This document shows positions 45,671 to 57,700 of a DNA stretch of 64,000 bases, piece by piece. Position 1 is the first letter of the stretch. The number at the start of each line of letters is the position of its first letter. The position numbers and the translations under genes were made by a program. The notes under the pieces were generated by a model. The model saw only the letters and a list, made by a program, of their open reading frames with translations, searched no databases and was not told the origin of the DNA. The DNA is from Agrostemma githago (Eukaryota; Streptophyta; Magnoliopsida; Caryophyllales; Caryophyllaceae): contig OY288256.1 in the NCBI GenBank assembly GCA_958450325.1, positions 51,912,953 to 51,976,952 of the forward strand, read 5' to 3'.

Positions 45671-46510
45671 CTAGACATAGTACTTCCTTAAGGTGTTCGC
45701 ATTCCAGTGGGCGGCTAACTCCTGACCCTCCAGATTAGCGATTTTGTAGGTGCCTGGCCCTTTAATCTGGGTTACCTCATACGGGCCCTCCCAGTTGGCA
45801 CTCAACTTCCCATGTTCTCGCGATTTTCCTACTGCCTGAGTTTTCCTTAAAACCAGGTCTCCCACTTGAAAGCTTCTTTCGTTCACTCTCCTGTTATACG
45901 CCTTTCTCATCCTCTGCTGGTAGGCGGCGATGTTGATGTTGGCTTCCTCCCTGACCTCGCTGACTAGGTCTAGTGCTTCAGTCATTGCCACCCCATTGTC
46001 AGCCCTGTCATATTGCTGAGATCGCAGGGTAGGGATTCGTACTTCGATAGGTAACAAAGCTTCAGCCCCGTACACCAGGCCGAAGGGTGTTTGTCCTGTG
46101 GACTCTTTTCTTATCGTTCTGATGGACCAGAGGATGCTTGGCAACTCATCTGCCCATCTTCCCTTAAGCTCATCTACCATTTTCTTAAGTCCGTTTAATA
46201 TTTGCTTGTTGGCGGCTTCAGCCTGCCCGTTGGTTTGGGGATGGCAGACGGCGGAATAGGCGACTGTTATGCTGTGGCCTTCCAACCAGACTCTCAGGGG
46301 GTCATTATCAAACTGCCTCGCATGGTCAAATACCAACATTTTTGGTAATCCGAATCTGGTGATGATGTTCCTCCAGATTACCTTCCTGACCGCAGGCTCA
46401 GTGATATTCGGAACTGCCTCAGTCTCAACCCATTTGGTGAAGTAATCGATCCCCACAATTAGAAATTTCCTGCCCCCAGTTGCCATAGAGAAAGGACCTA
46501 ATATGTCCAT
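45671..46510 (-). pseudogene. Tat-2 integrase, core and C-terminus
   Basis: Minus strand, open from MDILGPFSMATGG to the stop at 45671. It holds the first Asp (MDILGP), second Asp (VFDHARQFDN, where NG is usual after the D), Glu (NGQAEAANK), the TGQTPFGLVYG block and the C-terminal NWEGPYEVTQIKG. It is separated from the zinc-binding part (46981-46520) by one TAG at 46517-46519, where most relatives have a Gln before WGMD. Otherwise undamaged. Confidence 0.9.
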
Positions 46511-46519
46511 TCCCCACTA

Positions 46520-46981
46520 GGCGAAGGGGATGGGAGACAATATTGGCCTGAGTTCCTGGGCAGGGGCGTGGATTGAAGGGGCGAATAGCTGACATTTCCG
46601 GCATTTTTGGGTCAGGTCCCTTGCGTCTGCCAACATGGTAGGCCAGTAGTAGCCTGCCCTCAGGGCTTTGAGGGCTAGCGACCTTCCTCCAATATGATGC
46701 CCACAAATCCCCGAGTGGATATCATCCAAAACCTCAGCGGCCTGCCTTGCCCCCAGGCATCTGAGCAGGGGTGAGGAGAAGGACTTCTTGTATAACTCTC
46801 CATCGATCAGTATAAACCATGCTGCTTTTGCAGGCATCCTCCTCTTTTGTGCAGGGTCAGACGGGAGGATCCCATATCTCTTGTATTGAGTGATTGGGGT
46901 CATCCAATCTTCAGGCCTTGCTTCCTCAATTGCATTGACCGATTGATAGGTGGTAGTGGATTTCTCTTGAACAACATCCAC
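46520..46981 (-). pseudogene. Tat-2 RNase H/integrase junction and integrase zinc domain
   Basis: The H-H-C-C region is readable as HSGICGHHIGGRS and LTQKCRKCQLFAPS. The frame ends in the TAG at 46517-46519. Upstream it joins the second RNase H, from which it is separated by a one-base loss near 47043 (SQNT followed by GQTPC where the relatives go on with RADALSKL in another frame). Confidence 0.88.
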
Positions 46982-46995
46982 CCAAACCGATCTCC

Positions 46996-49900
46996 TTATA
47001 TCCTGCAGGCTGGAGCTGGCCAGTTTTGACAGGGCGTCTGCCCGGTATTCTGGGATCGGGGGATTTGCCTGACTTCGTAGGATTTTAAGTTTGACAGTTC
47101 CTGCTTCACCCTCTCCAGGTATGCAGCCATGGCCTGGTCCCTTGCTTCATATTCCCCATTAATTTGGTTGGCAATAAGCTGGGAATCAGTTGCTAATACT
47201 ACCCGCTCTGCGCCTGCTGCTCTAGCCAGACTAATCCCTGTGAGCACAGCCTCATACTCCGCCTCGTTGTTTGATGTAGGGAAAGTGAACCTGAGTGCAT
47301 GCTCAAAATCCACTCCCTCGGGGCTGGTCAGTACGACACCTGCCCCCGCACCGTTGGCTGTTGAGGACCCATCAGTGTATACCACCCATTCTCCGGCAGG
47401 GGGGTCATCTTCTTCTGAGTGGGAACATTCAGCCAGAAAATCCGCCAAGGCTTGAGCCTTGATGGCGGTCCTGGATTGATATGTTATTCCCAAGCCACTT
47501 AGCTCAATTGCCCTTTTTAGCAGCCTTCCAGATTTTTCAAATTTTTCTAAGACCTTTTCCAGGGGTTGGTCAGTCAAAACTACGACAGGGTGTGCGTCAA
47601 AGTATGGCCTGAGCTTCCGGGCGGCGATGACGACCGCATAGGCGGCTTTCTCGACCACCGGGTAATTTCTTTCTACTGCTCCCAAGCCATGACTCACAAA
47701 GTAGATAGGTTGCTGGGAACTCGCCTCTTCCCTTAATATCACCGCACTTACCATGGTATTTGTTACGGCGATGTAGAGAAAGAGTTTTTCCCCTGCTACT
47801 GGCCTTGCCAGGGTAGGTAACTTCTTCAAATGTTCCTTCAGCTGTTCAAAAGCCTCTTTCTGTTCGTCATCCCACTTGAACTGTTTGTTACTCTTTAGCA
47901 CCTTAAAGAAGGGGGTTGACTTGTCTGCCGACCTGGCAATGAAACGTGCCAGGGCAGCCATCCTGCCTGTCAACCGCTGGATGTCCCTTATGGTTTTAGG
48001 CTCAGGGAGATCCAAGACAGCCTGAACCTTCTCAGGGTTGGCGTCTATCCCCCTGGAGCTAACTAGAAAACCTAAGAATTTTTCAGACCGGACTCCGAAC
48101 GTGCATTTTTTCGGATTGAGCTTCATCTTGTAAGCCCGTAGGGATGAGAAAGTCTCTTGCAAATCCACCAGGTGTTCACTGTCTCTCTTACTTTTTACAA
48201 TAGCATCGTCGACATAAGCCTCTAGATTTCTCCCTTTCTGGTCTTCAAAGACTTTGTCGACTAGCCTCTGGTAGGTGGCGCCTGCGTTCTTCAGTCCGAA
48301 TGGCATCATTTTATACATAAAAGTGCCGGAGATGGTAATGAAGGCACACTTTAACCTGTCGGGTTGCCAAAGATACACCTGATGGTACCCTGAAAAAGCA
48401 TCCAGAAAACTCAGTATAGAGTACCCACTAGTGGCATCTACTAGCTGGTCTATTCTTGGAAGGGGGTAACAGTCCTTTGGGCAGGCTTTGTTCAAGTTTG
48501 TGAAGTCCACGCACATTCTCCATGCACCTGAAGACTTCTTGACCATTACGACATTCGCCAGCCATTCAGGGTAGTCGCAGATTTCTATGAAATCTGCCTT
48601 CAAAAGTTTCTCTATTTCTTCTTTGATAGCCAAGTCCTTTTCTGCAGACATATTTCTCTTTTTCTGATTTACAGGGCGAGCCTCCGGGCTCACGTTCAGC
48701 CTGTGAACGATGTGAGCCGGGTCGACTCCCGGCATTTCATCCGCCGAGTATGCAAAAACGTCCCTGTTGTCTCTAAGGATCCCGATGAGTTCTGCGCGGT
48801 AGGATTCTTCCAGGTCAGCCCCTACAAGGACCTGCCTGCCAGGCTCTAGATCTACCAGCATGCTTTCCCCCCAAGGTTCGAGGTGGTCAGCTGCCTGTTG
48901 GCTGGCTGGAATCTGTCCCTCCCTGCTGGGGGATCTATCAGCTTTCCTTTTTCCTTTCCTTTCTGTCTCATGGGTCTGCAAAGTCACCGAGTAACAGTGC
49001 CTGGCAGACTCTTGGTCCCCATGGATCTTTCCTTCCAGGCCAAAGTCTGTTATGTAGGCCACTGTTAGGGCTCGGATTGATATTGCGGCTTCGATTTCGT
49101 CCAAGGTGACTCTACCAATTAAAGCGTTGTACGCCGATTTCGCATCTACCACGACGAACGACGCCCTGACATTCCTGGCATAGGTCCCTTCTCCGAATGT
49201 CACTGGCAAGTCTATAATTCCCATTGGGAGCACGCCTGCCCCGCTGAATCCATACAGTGATCCAGGGGCAGGTTTCAAGTGTCTTCTTTCCAGTCCCATT
49301 TTCTCGAAGGCGTCCCTGTACAGCAGGTTCGTGTAAGCACCAGTGTCCACCATACATCTTCTCACGATGTGGTTGCTGATTTCCAGGGACAGGACCAAAG
49401 GATCACTATGCGGGTACACCACCCGCCCTGCATCCTCAGGGGTGATGCTTAGTGTCATACCTTTTGGACTACCTGCCCTTTCAGCATAACAGATCTGATT
49501 TCGTAGCTCACGAATCTGCCTCTTCTGGCCTCTCCTGCTGGTTTGGCCCTCTGCATCCCCTGATATCACATGGATTATCAGGCGGTTCTGCGCCGAGCCT
49601 TCAGGCTTTTCCACTGTTTCCTTTTGAGTTTTGTTCCTTGCTGCGTAGTTGCTCAGCCAGCCATTCCTGATGAGCTTCTCGATTTCGTCCTTCAGGTGGC
49701 GGCACTCTTCGGTGGTATGGCCTACGCAGTCATGGAATGTACAGAATTTCTTGGGGTCCCCTTTTGGGCTGCGTGGTTTGTTTGGACGGTTCCACTTAGC
49801 AGTTTCCTTCTCTAGTTCAAAAATCTCTGCCCTAGACTTGTTGAGGGCTGTGTAGCTGTCGACCCTAGGCTGGTAAACTGTGCGTTCCTTCTTGGGGGTA

Positions 49901-50405
49901 TCCCCTTCCTCGATTCTCTGTTTCCCTGCCTCATTCCTGCCGCGTCCACCCTGAGGTCCCCCCTGCGGCCTGGTAGGGCCTGCGGGGGTATCCGGCAGGC
50001 TGTGGAACTCTTCCTGCAGCATAAACCCTTCTGCGATCTTTCTAGCCTTGGCCAGAGTTTCTGGCTGGGCCCTGATCATCTGGTTTTTCATCTCACCAGG
50101 GAACAGGGAGTTGGTTAGCGCGTATGTTCCTGTTGCATCATCTATTTCTTTCACTTGCTGGAAGGACAGGTCAAACCTCTTCAGGTATTCCCTGACGGTC
50201 TCACCCTTCCTCTGCCTAAGGGTCATTAGGTCAAACCGAGTAAGGCGACGCCTCTTGTTTCCAACATACTGATCTAGGAAGGCCTCTGCCAATTCGATGA
50301 AAAAACTGATAGATCCCTGCGGCAAGTCTCTAAACCAACCCTGGGCCAGACCCACCAGGGTGGTTGGAAAGATCTTGCACCAGACTGCGTCGTCGGCAGC
50401 GTACA
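46996..50405 (-). pseudogene. Tat-2 gag C-terminus, protease, RT, RNase H and second RNase H
   Basis: One open minus-strand frame of about 1135 codons. It starts inside Gag (FFIELAEAFLDQYVGNKRRR, RQRKGETVREYLKRFD) with a CTFHDCVGHTTEECRHLKDE zinc-finger-like cluster at about 49680-49735. Protease follows with VDTGAYTNLLY (about 49340), then RT with EWLANVVMVKKSSGAWRMC, FLDAFSGYHQV, MPFGLKNAGATYQRLV and a catalytic AYVDDAIVKSK (about 48215), and gypsy RNase H. The second RNase H has YTDGSSTANGAGAG, TSNNEAEYEAV and LATDSQLIANQING. All key residues seem present. It loses its start to the hAT insertion and its end to a frameshift. Confidence 0.92.
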
Positions 50406-50413
50406 TGCCCATA

Positions 50414-51198
50414 TAGAGGTGGCAATCGGGTCACTCGGGTCGGTTATGGGTCGGGTTAAGACGGGTCGGGTCATCTCGGGTTCGGGTTTTAACGGGTCAG
50501 TATACTTAGACGGGTCGGTTCGGGTTCGAGTCGAGTCTCTTACGGGTCGGGTTTACTCGGGTTAAAAATCGTAACGGGTCGGTTCTGGTTCGGGTCGGTT
50601 ATCTAATAAATCGGGTTATATCGGATCAATGGTCGGTTCTGGTTCGGGTCGGTTATCTAATCGAGTCTATTCGGTTCAATCATCGGGTATTCCATGGGTT
50701 AGTTGAGTCACTTTAGTATATTTTCGGGTCTAGTTTTGAAAATAATCGGGTCAACTTGAGTAATACAATAAATCACGTCAGTTAAGGCTAGACAATAAAT
50801 CAGATTAATTCAGGTTAGACAACCAATCGGGTCAATTCGGGTAAAAATAACGAATCAGGTCGATGTGTTGGATTCAAATTGAGTCACTAATAATTTTTAC
50901 TTTAGAAAGTTAGATACACGAACTCAAAATAATACATGAAACGGGTTATGGGTCAAGTCGGGTCGGGTCACAAGTCGGTTCGGGTCATGTCATTTCGGGT
51001 CCTATCGAGTTCGCGGTTAGCCTTCGGGTCGGGTCAGGTCGGGTTCGGTTCATAGTATTTCGGGTTGTATCGGGTTATCGGTTTGTCATTGGGTCAGGTC
51101 GGGTCGATTTCGGTTCATCAAAAGTTCGGGTTCTATCGGGTCGGATTTCGGGTGGGTTGCATCGGTTTCGTGGGTCGGGTCAGCTTTTGCCAGCTCTA
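50414..51198. mobile_element. hAT-type MITE inserted in Tat-2 gag
   Basis: The ends are TAGAGGTGGCAA and, inverted, TAGAGCTGGCAA. A perfect 8-bp duplication TGCCCATA flanks it at 50406-50413 and 51199-51206. The body is made of degenerate CGGGTCGGGTT/TCGGGTCA repeats and contains no transposase. Length 785 bp. Confidence 0.9.
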
Positions 51199-51206
51199 TG
51201 CCCATA

Positions 51207-52135
51207 TGACTCTCGTACGCAGCTAAGTGGTCTTCCGGGTCAGTCGTGCCGTCGAATTTAACAGAGGGCATCTTAATTTTTGGGATTGGGTACCCCTGCA
51301 CCTCTGGATGAAGAGGGGTTTTTGTAGGCCTTCCCACCACCTTCGACCTGCTCCCCGTGGAGTGGTAACCGTGATCCCCCCATCTGTCGGGGGTCGGTTT
51401 CCGACTACCAGGGGAACGGTGTCGGGGCGGTTGCCTGCTAATTGCCTCGTCGTCCCATCTATCAGGGGAGTGGTGTCGTGGGCGTTTCTTCTGAGCTGGC
51501 TCAAGATTGTTCCCCTGACGATGCTTTGACCCAACGGGCTGCCCCTGATTAAGTCTTGACTGGAGGCTTCTAGACAGGCCCGGCGCTGGCTGCGAGTCTG
51601 CCACCGGCGTCAGCCTAGAGAAGACGTCGCCCTGTCTCTCTCCTAGGCGCTTGGACGTAGGCTCTCTGTGCCTCATCCGGTTCTGGAGGTCTTGGGATAA
51701 ACCTCTTCTTTCGCGGGCAGCGGTGGACTCTGTTGTGTGTATGGAGAATGCCTGCTGAGCAGGCGGTTCCTGGTTGCCGGCCGTAATGCGCCTCTGCACC
51801 TGAGCATACACTTGTGCTGTTTTCTTCGCCTTCCGTTGGATTTTTCTGGCGGCGGTTCGCTTTGAGCCCCCAGCCCCTTCTCCACTTTCGAAGTGAAGCT
51901 GCCTGGGGGTCGTGGCGACCCTGCCTACCAGATCCTCCGGAGTAAATTCCTGGTTAAGCATTGCCGAGAAGAAGGCCGCCGTCTGCGCCATCTGAGCGGG
52001 GGTGAGGTTTAGGGGCTGCCTCGAATGTGCCCCCTGCCCAGCTGTAACAGCGACGTCCTTACCGGGCGCTCCATGGAAGCTTGCCCGCCCTACTCCTGGA
52101 ATTGTGGCAGCGGGCGTCTTTTCCGGGAACGGCAT
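51207..52135 (-). pseudogene. gag: Tat-2 gag N-terminal part
   Basis: The minus-strand frame from the first ATG at 52135 runs without stop to the hAT element and resumes beyond it in the same frame. It is Q/R/P-rich, with DRWDDEAISRQPPRHRSPGS and KKTAQVYAQVQRR, then the start of the conserved domain (MPSVKFDGTTDPEDHLAAYE). The frame is open further 5' to about 52200, but no other ATG is found there. Confidence 0.85.
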
Positions 52136-52282
52136 GCCGTACAGGGGGGCCGCTGGTGGCACTGTTGGGCCTGCCCCTGAACTGGCATCAATGATTTCAG
52201 GAATGATTTGTTATAACTGGCTAATTTTTGTATTTGAGAATGGTTGATTTTGTGGGTAATTTCGTGGGTACAACCGTACTCT

Positions 52283-52301
52283 TCCCCACAGACGGTGCCA
52301 A
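52283..52301 (-). other. Primer binding site of Tat-2
   Basis: Minus strand TTGGCACCGTCTGTGGGGA, two bases from the LTR end. It is a form well known from plant Tat elements. Primer tRNA not assigned. Confidence 0.75.
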
Positions 52302-52303
52302 AT

Positions 52304-52989
52304 TGTTCCGGTATCGGAATCAATTAACCCAACTTTGAATCCGGGTCTTTTGATGTTTGTATGTTGCTCGATTGATCTTACAATCCTCTCCTTCTTCTCA
52401 CTCCACGGGTCGGACCTTCCCGGCGGATTGAGCCTGCTCCCTGCACACAAAGCGCACAGGGCCTCGGAGGTCGTCCGAGGGAACCCTCTCCGATGCCTAA
52501 GTCAGTCCGTGAATGCCTTAACGAACCTAGTTCGTGAGGAGCTAGGTGGCGTTTTTAGAGTAAGAGTCTAGAGAGAGAAAATCCAACCATTGAAAAGTTG
52601 GAGGAAGGGATGTATTTATACCTTCCCCCAAGAGAGAGAGAGAGGAGAGGGAAAAGAGCGGGAGAATGGGTGGATGGCAGAGCGACACGTAGGTCTATTT
52701 TGTCCATTCATTCTCCCTTACCCTAGGCAAAATGACGGAGGGGCCCCTGGTAACCTCTGGCCCTGCCTGGGGGAGAAGTCCCCTGGAGACAGGCAGGCAG
52801 AGGGTTTTGAAGGCCCTGCTCGTTGGGCCGCATCGCCCTGCTGGGCAGGCGATTGCCTGAAGTTACCCCTTGGGGGGTTCCTGGTGATTTACCCTGACAG
52901 CCTGCTGGGCAGGCTCCCTGATCTTTCGGGTCGGGTCGCCTGTGGGCCTGCTTGGCAGGCGGCCCGGCGCAGGCTACCGACCCCCATCA
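52304..52989 (-). repeat. 5' LTR of Tat-2
   Basis: 686 bp, minus strand, TGATGGGGG to CCGGAACA. The upstream half is GC-rich with many CCTGCC/GGCAGG inverted repeats (52760-52960). The TATA box is at 52611-52622. Confidence 0.8.
52611..52622 (-). promoter_or_regulatory. TATA box of Tat-2 LTR
   Basis: Minus strand GGTATAAATACA; a GA-rich stretch lies upstream (52625-52665) and GAGAGAGAAA-like sequence downstream. Confidence 0.6.
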
Positions 52990-52994
52990 CTACC

Positions 52995-53105
52995 CATGGA
53001 GGAGGAGGCTAAGTTTATAAACGTATTTTTGTGCATACTGATTGCAGCATGATCATGAGGATGTACAAACGGAGATTTTAAAGCCAAAAGTCGTGAAATT
53101 GTCAT
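52995..53105 (-). pseudogene. MYB copy A, exon 1 stub
   Basis: Minus strand from ATG 53105. The first 30 codons match copy B exon 1 (MTISRLLALKSPFVHPHDHA), then a deletion of about nine bases follows at FINL. The likeness continues through CCTCCTCC.TGGGTAG up to the Tat-2 LTR. The rest of exon 1, with the first half of the SANT domain, is absent from the window. The 5' flank matches that of copy B. Confidence 0.85.
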
Positions 53106-54430
53106 TGTTATAAATACAAATTACTTTGGGTTTGGATAAATTGAAATTGTTATAAGCCAAAAGTCGTGAAAAATCATTTTGATTTTTTTATGATGATCAG
53201 ATAGATAATTTGAGAACAGTAATTTAAATACATGCACTAAACCACCTGTATTCTAGCAAAAATAAAACACTACCTCTCTCGCTTATTTACTGTGATTATT
53301 ACGGTATTTTCTTTTTCGTCGTACTTCATTTTTGTTTGGAATAAACTCTTTGTTATTTAACTATTCCTATTATTTTTCCGTTTTAAATATACTAAACCAC
53401 CTGTATTCTAGCAAAAATAAAACATTGCCTCTCTCGCTTATTTACGTACTGTGACTATTACGGTATTTTCTTTTTACTCGTACTTCTTTTTTGTTTGGAA
53501 TAAACAAGTTTTGCATTTCCGAACACCTCGACAAGTCCATAACTCCTTTGTTGTCTATCCCATACATTAGAAATTTGAAGTCCACCTTTTTAATTGCCAC
53601 CAAAAATTTGAAAAAATTCGGAATATCTAAAAAAAATTATTATCATAAATATGGCATAATAATGATAAACAAACATAAATGGAAAACATAATGTCATAGC
53701 TTAATATGAAAAAAAAAGAGGATAATTTAGATGAAAAATAATTCATTCATTTTTCAAATAATTTACTTATGAGATTTCTTTAAAAAAAAATTGGTTGTAA
53801 ATTACATATTTTTTATCTTAATAATTTGATAGATTGTGATACATACAAAAAGAATATTCATAAATTGAAAATGCATTAGTTTGATAAACATAGAAAATAT
53901 TTTAAATAATATCAATAGCTTCGTGGTAAAAATTGTAATAATTTGGACGAAAGTTTAATTTTTTTTTCCTTTAACTTCTTTAAAAACTTTTTCATTATTG
54001 AGAAAACTAATAAAAAAAATTAAAAAATTCTTGAAGATTATTAAATGCAACTGAGGTTTCATATTGCCAATAACAATTTTTTTTAACATAGAGTAGAATT
54101 TATTTTTACATATTTTTTATTTACAACGGGTATCAGGAATCAAGTTCCAATCCAATACCATATTGGTTTCATTTCTGATTACAACCCTATGCCTATGAGT
54201 TTAACCGCACAATTTCATCTTGGAGGTTCGATTCATACTCACTCACCCGTCCGCATAAAGACAAATTAATATAAAGCGAATTATTCACGATGCATTTTGA
54301 TTTGTCAAGACCAACAATTTGTTTTAACATCATAAGATCGTGTTGGTTCACTTAAAATGCAGATTAATCGTGTTGGTTCACCAAACTATAAACGCAATAC
54401 AATCCCACAGACCTAGTTAATTTTAAAAAA
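53106..54430. other. Intergenic stretch between MYB copies A and B
   Basis: The first 130 bases are the 5' flank of copy A and hold the uninterrupted version (GATAGATAATTTGAGAACAG, 53200-53219) of the site where copy B carries the LTR element. A tandem duplication of 155 bp (ACTAAACCACCTGTATTCTA at 53236 and 53391) follows. The remainder is AT-rich with no gene. The last part joins the 3' flank of copy B. Confidence 0.7.
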
Positions 54431-54715
54431 ACATTTGCAACATTAACCTCTTACCTAAGAATAAAGAACGGAAATTTCACATAAAGATGTCCAATATACA
54501 CTTTTTTATCTACTAATAACCCTAATAACACAAACATAATTAGTATAATCTAAATCTAAATCTAAATCTAACAAAAGTCTCAAATCGAGATTATTGGACT
54601 GACAACGAAAGCACATGATCATCGCCTTCGACAATCCTACATAAAATGGACTTAGTTAAGATAGATCAAATACCCGAGTATATATAATATATTTCAGGTA
54701 CGAAAGTCTCGCTCC

Positions 54716-57700
54716 TCAAGGTAGTTGATTCAATGATGGGCTCCACATTTGGGCTTGAAAACATGAGGTAAAGTTAACATTATTAGTCTCACGATAGTTT
54801 TTGTACGTGTTAGTGTGACACACCAAAAGGGGTACACTATCAATACTAGTATTTGTCCCATAATCGGTTTGCTGGTTCAATTGCATAGAACTACTTCTAT
54901 GATCTTGTTGTTGTCCAAGATGGGAAACCAATTGTGGATCCCTAGTAGTCGGAATAGGAACCGGTGGTTCATCGGGAGGAATCAACCCTTTTCGAGTCAA
55001 TTCACTCATGGAGTTATCGTCCACGTCTATGATGTCATGAATGCTCGAACGTTTTCTCCTTGCGGTCGACTCCTGGCGTTTGAAGTACTTTTGAGCATGA
55101 CTAGCCACTTGGGTTGACGACCTAGTAGTCACGTAATTCCTCGAAATGCTTTTCCAATCACCCTTCCCGTATCTCCTTAATCCTAATATGAATAACCTGA
55201 TATAGTAACATAATTCCAAAATTATACGGAATACAAAGTAAATAAATAAATAAATACAGAATAGGAGGGAGCAGTGTACTAAATGTAAGATAATGATTTA
55301 CCTACTCGTACATAATACAGTACTGTAATTACGTACTTCATGTATGTTGCGAAGGAATTGGCTTTTTTTTTTTTGTTGGTTGTAAACTTGGAGTGATTGA
55401 TGGATTATTAGAGTAATTCATACTCGGTCTAAGTTTCTTACATGATATTGCACCTGCAAAATTACTTTGCATTTTTGATAAATTATACGTACTCACTTCC
55501 TCTTGCCCATTCATTTTTGTTTACTTTTATGGAGTAAATTATTTGCCAAGAAATATTTTTAATCAAAGTTAACAAATCCCAAGTAAATGGAGTATTTGTG
55601 AGACGTATTTTGAAATTTGTCGGTGCTTAAGTTAGGCCTAAAACTCAAGTAAAGGTCAAATTAATTCGATTACCAACCATTTTTTTTTCTTTTAATCTCA
55701 ACTTATTTATGTTGACTCTCAAGAAGAACACCACATAGATTACCTACCCATTATTATTTACCACTTTCTAATTAGGAAGTAATTATTCATATTTTTGTAC
55801 TCCCTCTGTTTCTTTGATATCTTCCACATTTCCTTTTTCAACCATTTATTTGATTTCTTCCACTTTTCTTTTTTCTATCACACTTCTCTATTACCTAGGT
55901 GGCCCACTTAGGTTACTCTCTCTACTTTTACTTATTTTATTGTTTTTCTTAAGAAATGTGTCTCTCTACTTTTACTTATTTTATTGTTTTTCTTAAGAAA
56001 TGTGTCACTTTTAAGGTGGAAGAAATCATAGAAACGGAGGGAGTATTACTTTTTATCTATTACAATCAAACTCGTTTTACTACAATTATATTTTTGTCCA
56101 ACCGATCAAATAAGAACACTAAGGTCACAATGATCATGACCTAGGTCACCGATTGACCTCATTTGCAATTGGGTCGTGATAATACACTCTCTAATTGATA
56201 ATTAAGGTGACCCAAAAAAGTCATGACCTCTTCTTGATTTCCCCATTACGAAGGCTTTTCTAATTATTTCTAGGTCCGAAGTCCTAACTCATAAGGTTGA
56301 TTTTTATAGAGAAAGATCACAGATGGTTTTGCATTTAAATCCTTATTGATCTTACAACATGTCCATTATCATTAGTCTTAATCACTAAGCTAAGACATTT
56401 TCGATACAACATGCCCATTATAGGACAATATATATAACGTCTCACAAAATATGAATTATTATTACTCCGTTTGGAACGAGATAAAATTTCGGCCGTTCCT
56501 ATTAGAATGTCATCTATTTCCTCTTTTGAATGTATTGAGATGTTATCTATTTCATATTTTGATAAGTTTTTGTTATAGATGTGTAAGGTTAGTGAATTTT
56601 GTATTGCCCAAATTCACCTATATTTCTTTCCTTGGTATTTGTTCCAATCCAAAAAGGTGTCTAATGCTAATCGAGAAAAACAAAACTAATCGCTATTCCT
56701 AATCAAATTTAGATTCACATATTTCCATACTTCATTTGTCAAATTTAGATTCACGTATTTAAATACTTCATTTCACATATTTACCTTCATTTGTTACGAA
56801 GTATATGTCGGTCTAACACAAAAACTTCGTATGAGACGGTCTCACAATAATAGTGTCTTCTAGTTACGTCTCACACTAACTCTGTCTAAATACGAACTAG
56901 GTCAACTAGTTAAACGAGATAAAACCAAAATACCAACAAATAACAAAACGGATCATCAACAGCTAATTAAAATTGCAACTAGTTAAACAAGATAAAACCA
57001 AAATACCAGCAAATAACAAAACGGATCATCAACAGCTAATTAAAATTGCAACGCAGTCCTAACATATTAGGATTCCACTTTGAGGGTAAACGTAAATGCA
57101 AACAATAATTCTAATTAAGAGTTTTAATCATCTATCTAATGCTAAATAATCAACAAAAAAAACCCTGATAGCATATTTGAAATTAGATGAAACATGCAAC
57201 TCAAGTTCATGTATAGGACACGTATGCCTGCTTTAAATACGAAACATGTCAAATAATAATTCACCGTGATAAAAAAAAAAAAGAAACAATAAGAACGATT
57301 TAAATTATCTACTATCTAATAATAATTTTTTAAACGCAAAAAGGGCCACAATACGTAGCTAAAATAATACGTAGCAATGTAGCCCTTAAAATTATCTAAC
57401 AATAATTCTATCTAACAATTTGTAATCGTCTATCTAATGCTAATAATCAAGAAAAATTCACATAATAATTTATCGATTGACTATCTATAAGCAAAATATT
57501 GACATACTTGTGTTCATCCTGGGTCCATTGAGTTGCCCTTTTCTTGGCCCTTGGCGAGGGAGAATTACTAGACGATGAGTCGAGTCGGATTTCTGGTCGG
57601 TCCATGATCAAGTCAAGAGAGTAAGGTTCACCATTGCAAACCTCGATAGTATCCGGTTGCACATAATCACTAAATCTAACATCATCGATACTAAAACTAT

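Larger units (their letters stand above)
42627..52989 (-). mobile_element. Tat-2: Tat-lineage gypsy retrotransposon, 3' end missing
   Basis: Read on the minus strand: 5' LTR 52989-52304, primer site 52301-52283, gag (split by a hAT element), protease, RT, RNase H, second RNase H, integrase, minisatellite, antisense ORF. The antisense ORF is cut at 42627 by the Athila-like element, and the 3' LTR is not found to its left, so the last part is deleted. The only flank visible, CTACC at 52990-52994, lies in exon 1 of MYB copy A. It is related to Tat-1 in order but only distantly in sequence. Confidence 0.9.

Noticed and set aside
49112..49855. Several plus- and minus-strand frames inside Tat-2 protease and gag
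   Set aside because: They are other-frame readings of the long open gag-pol frame.
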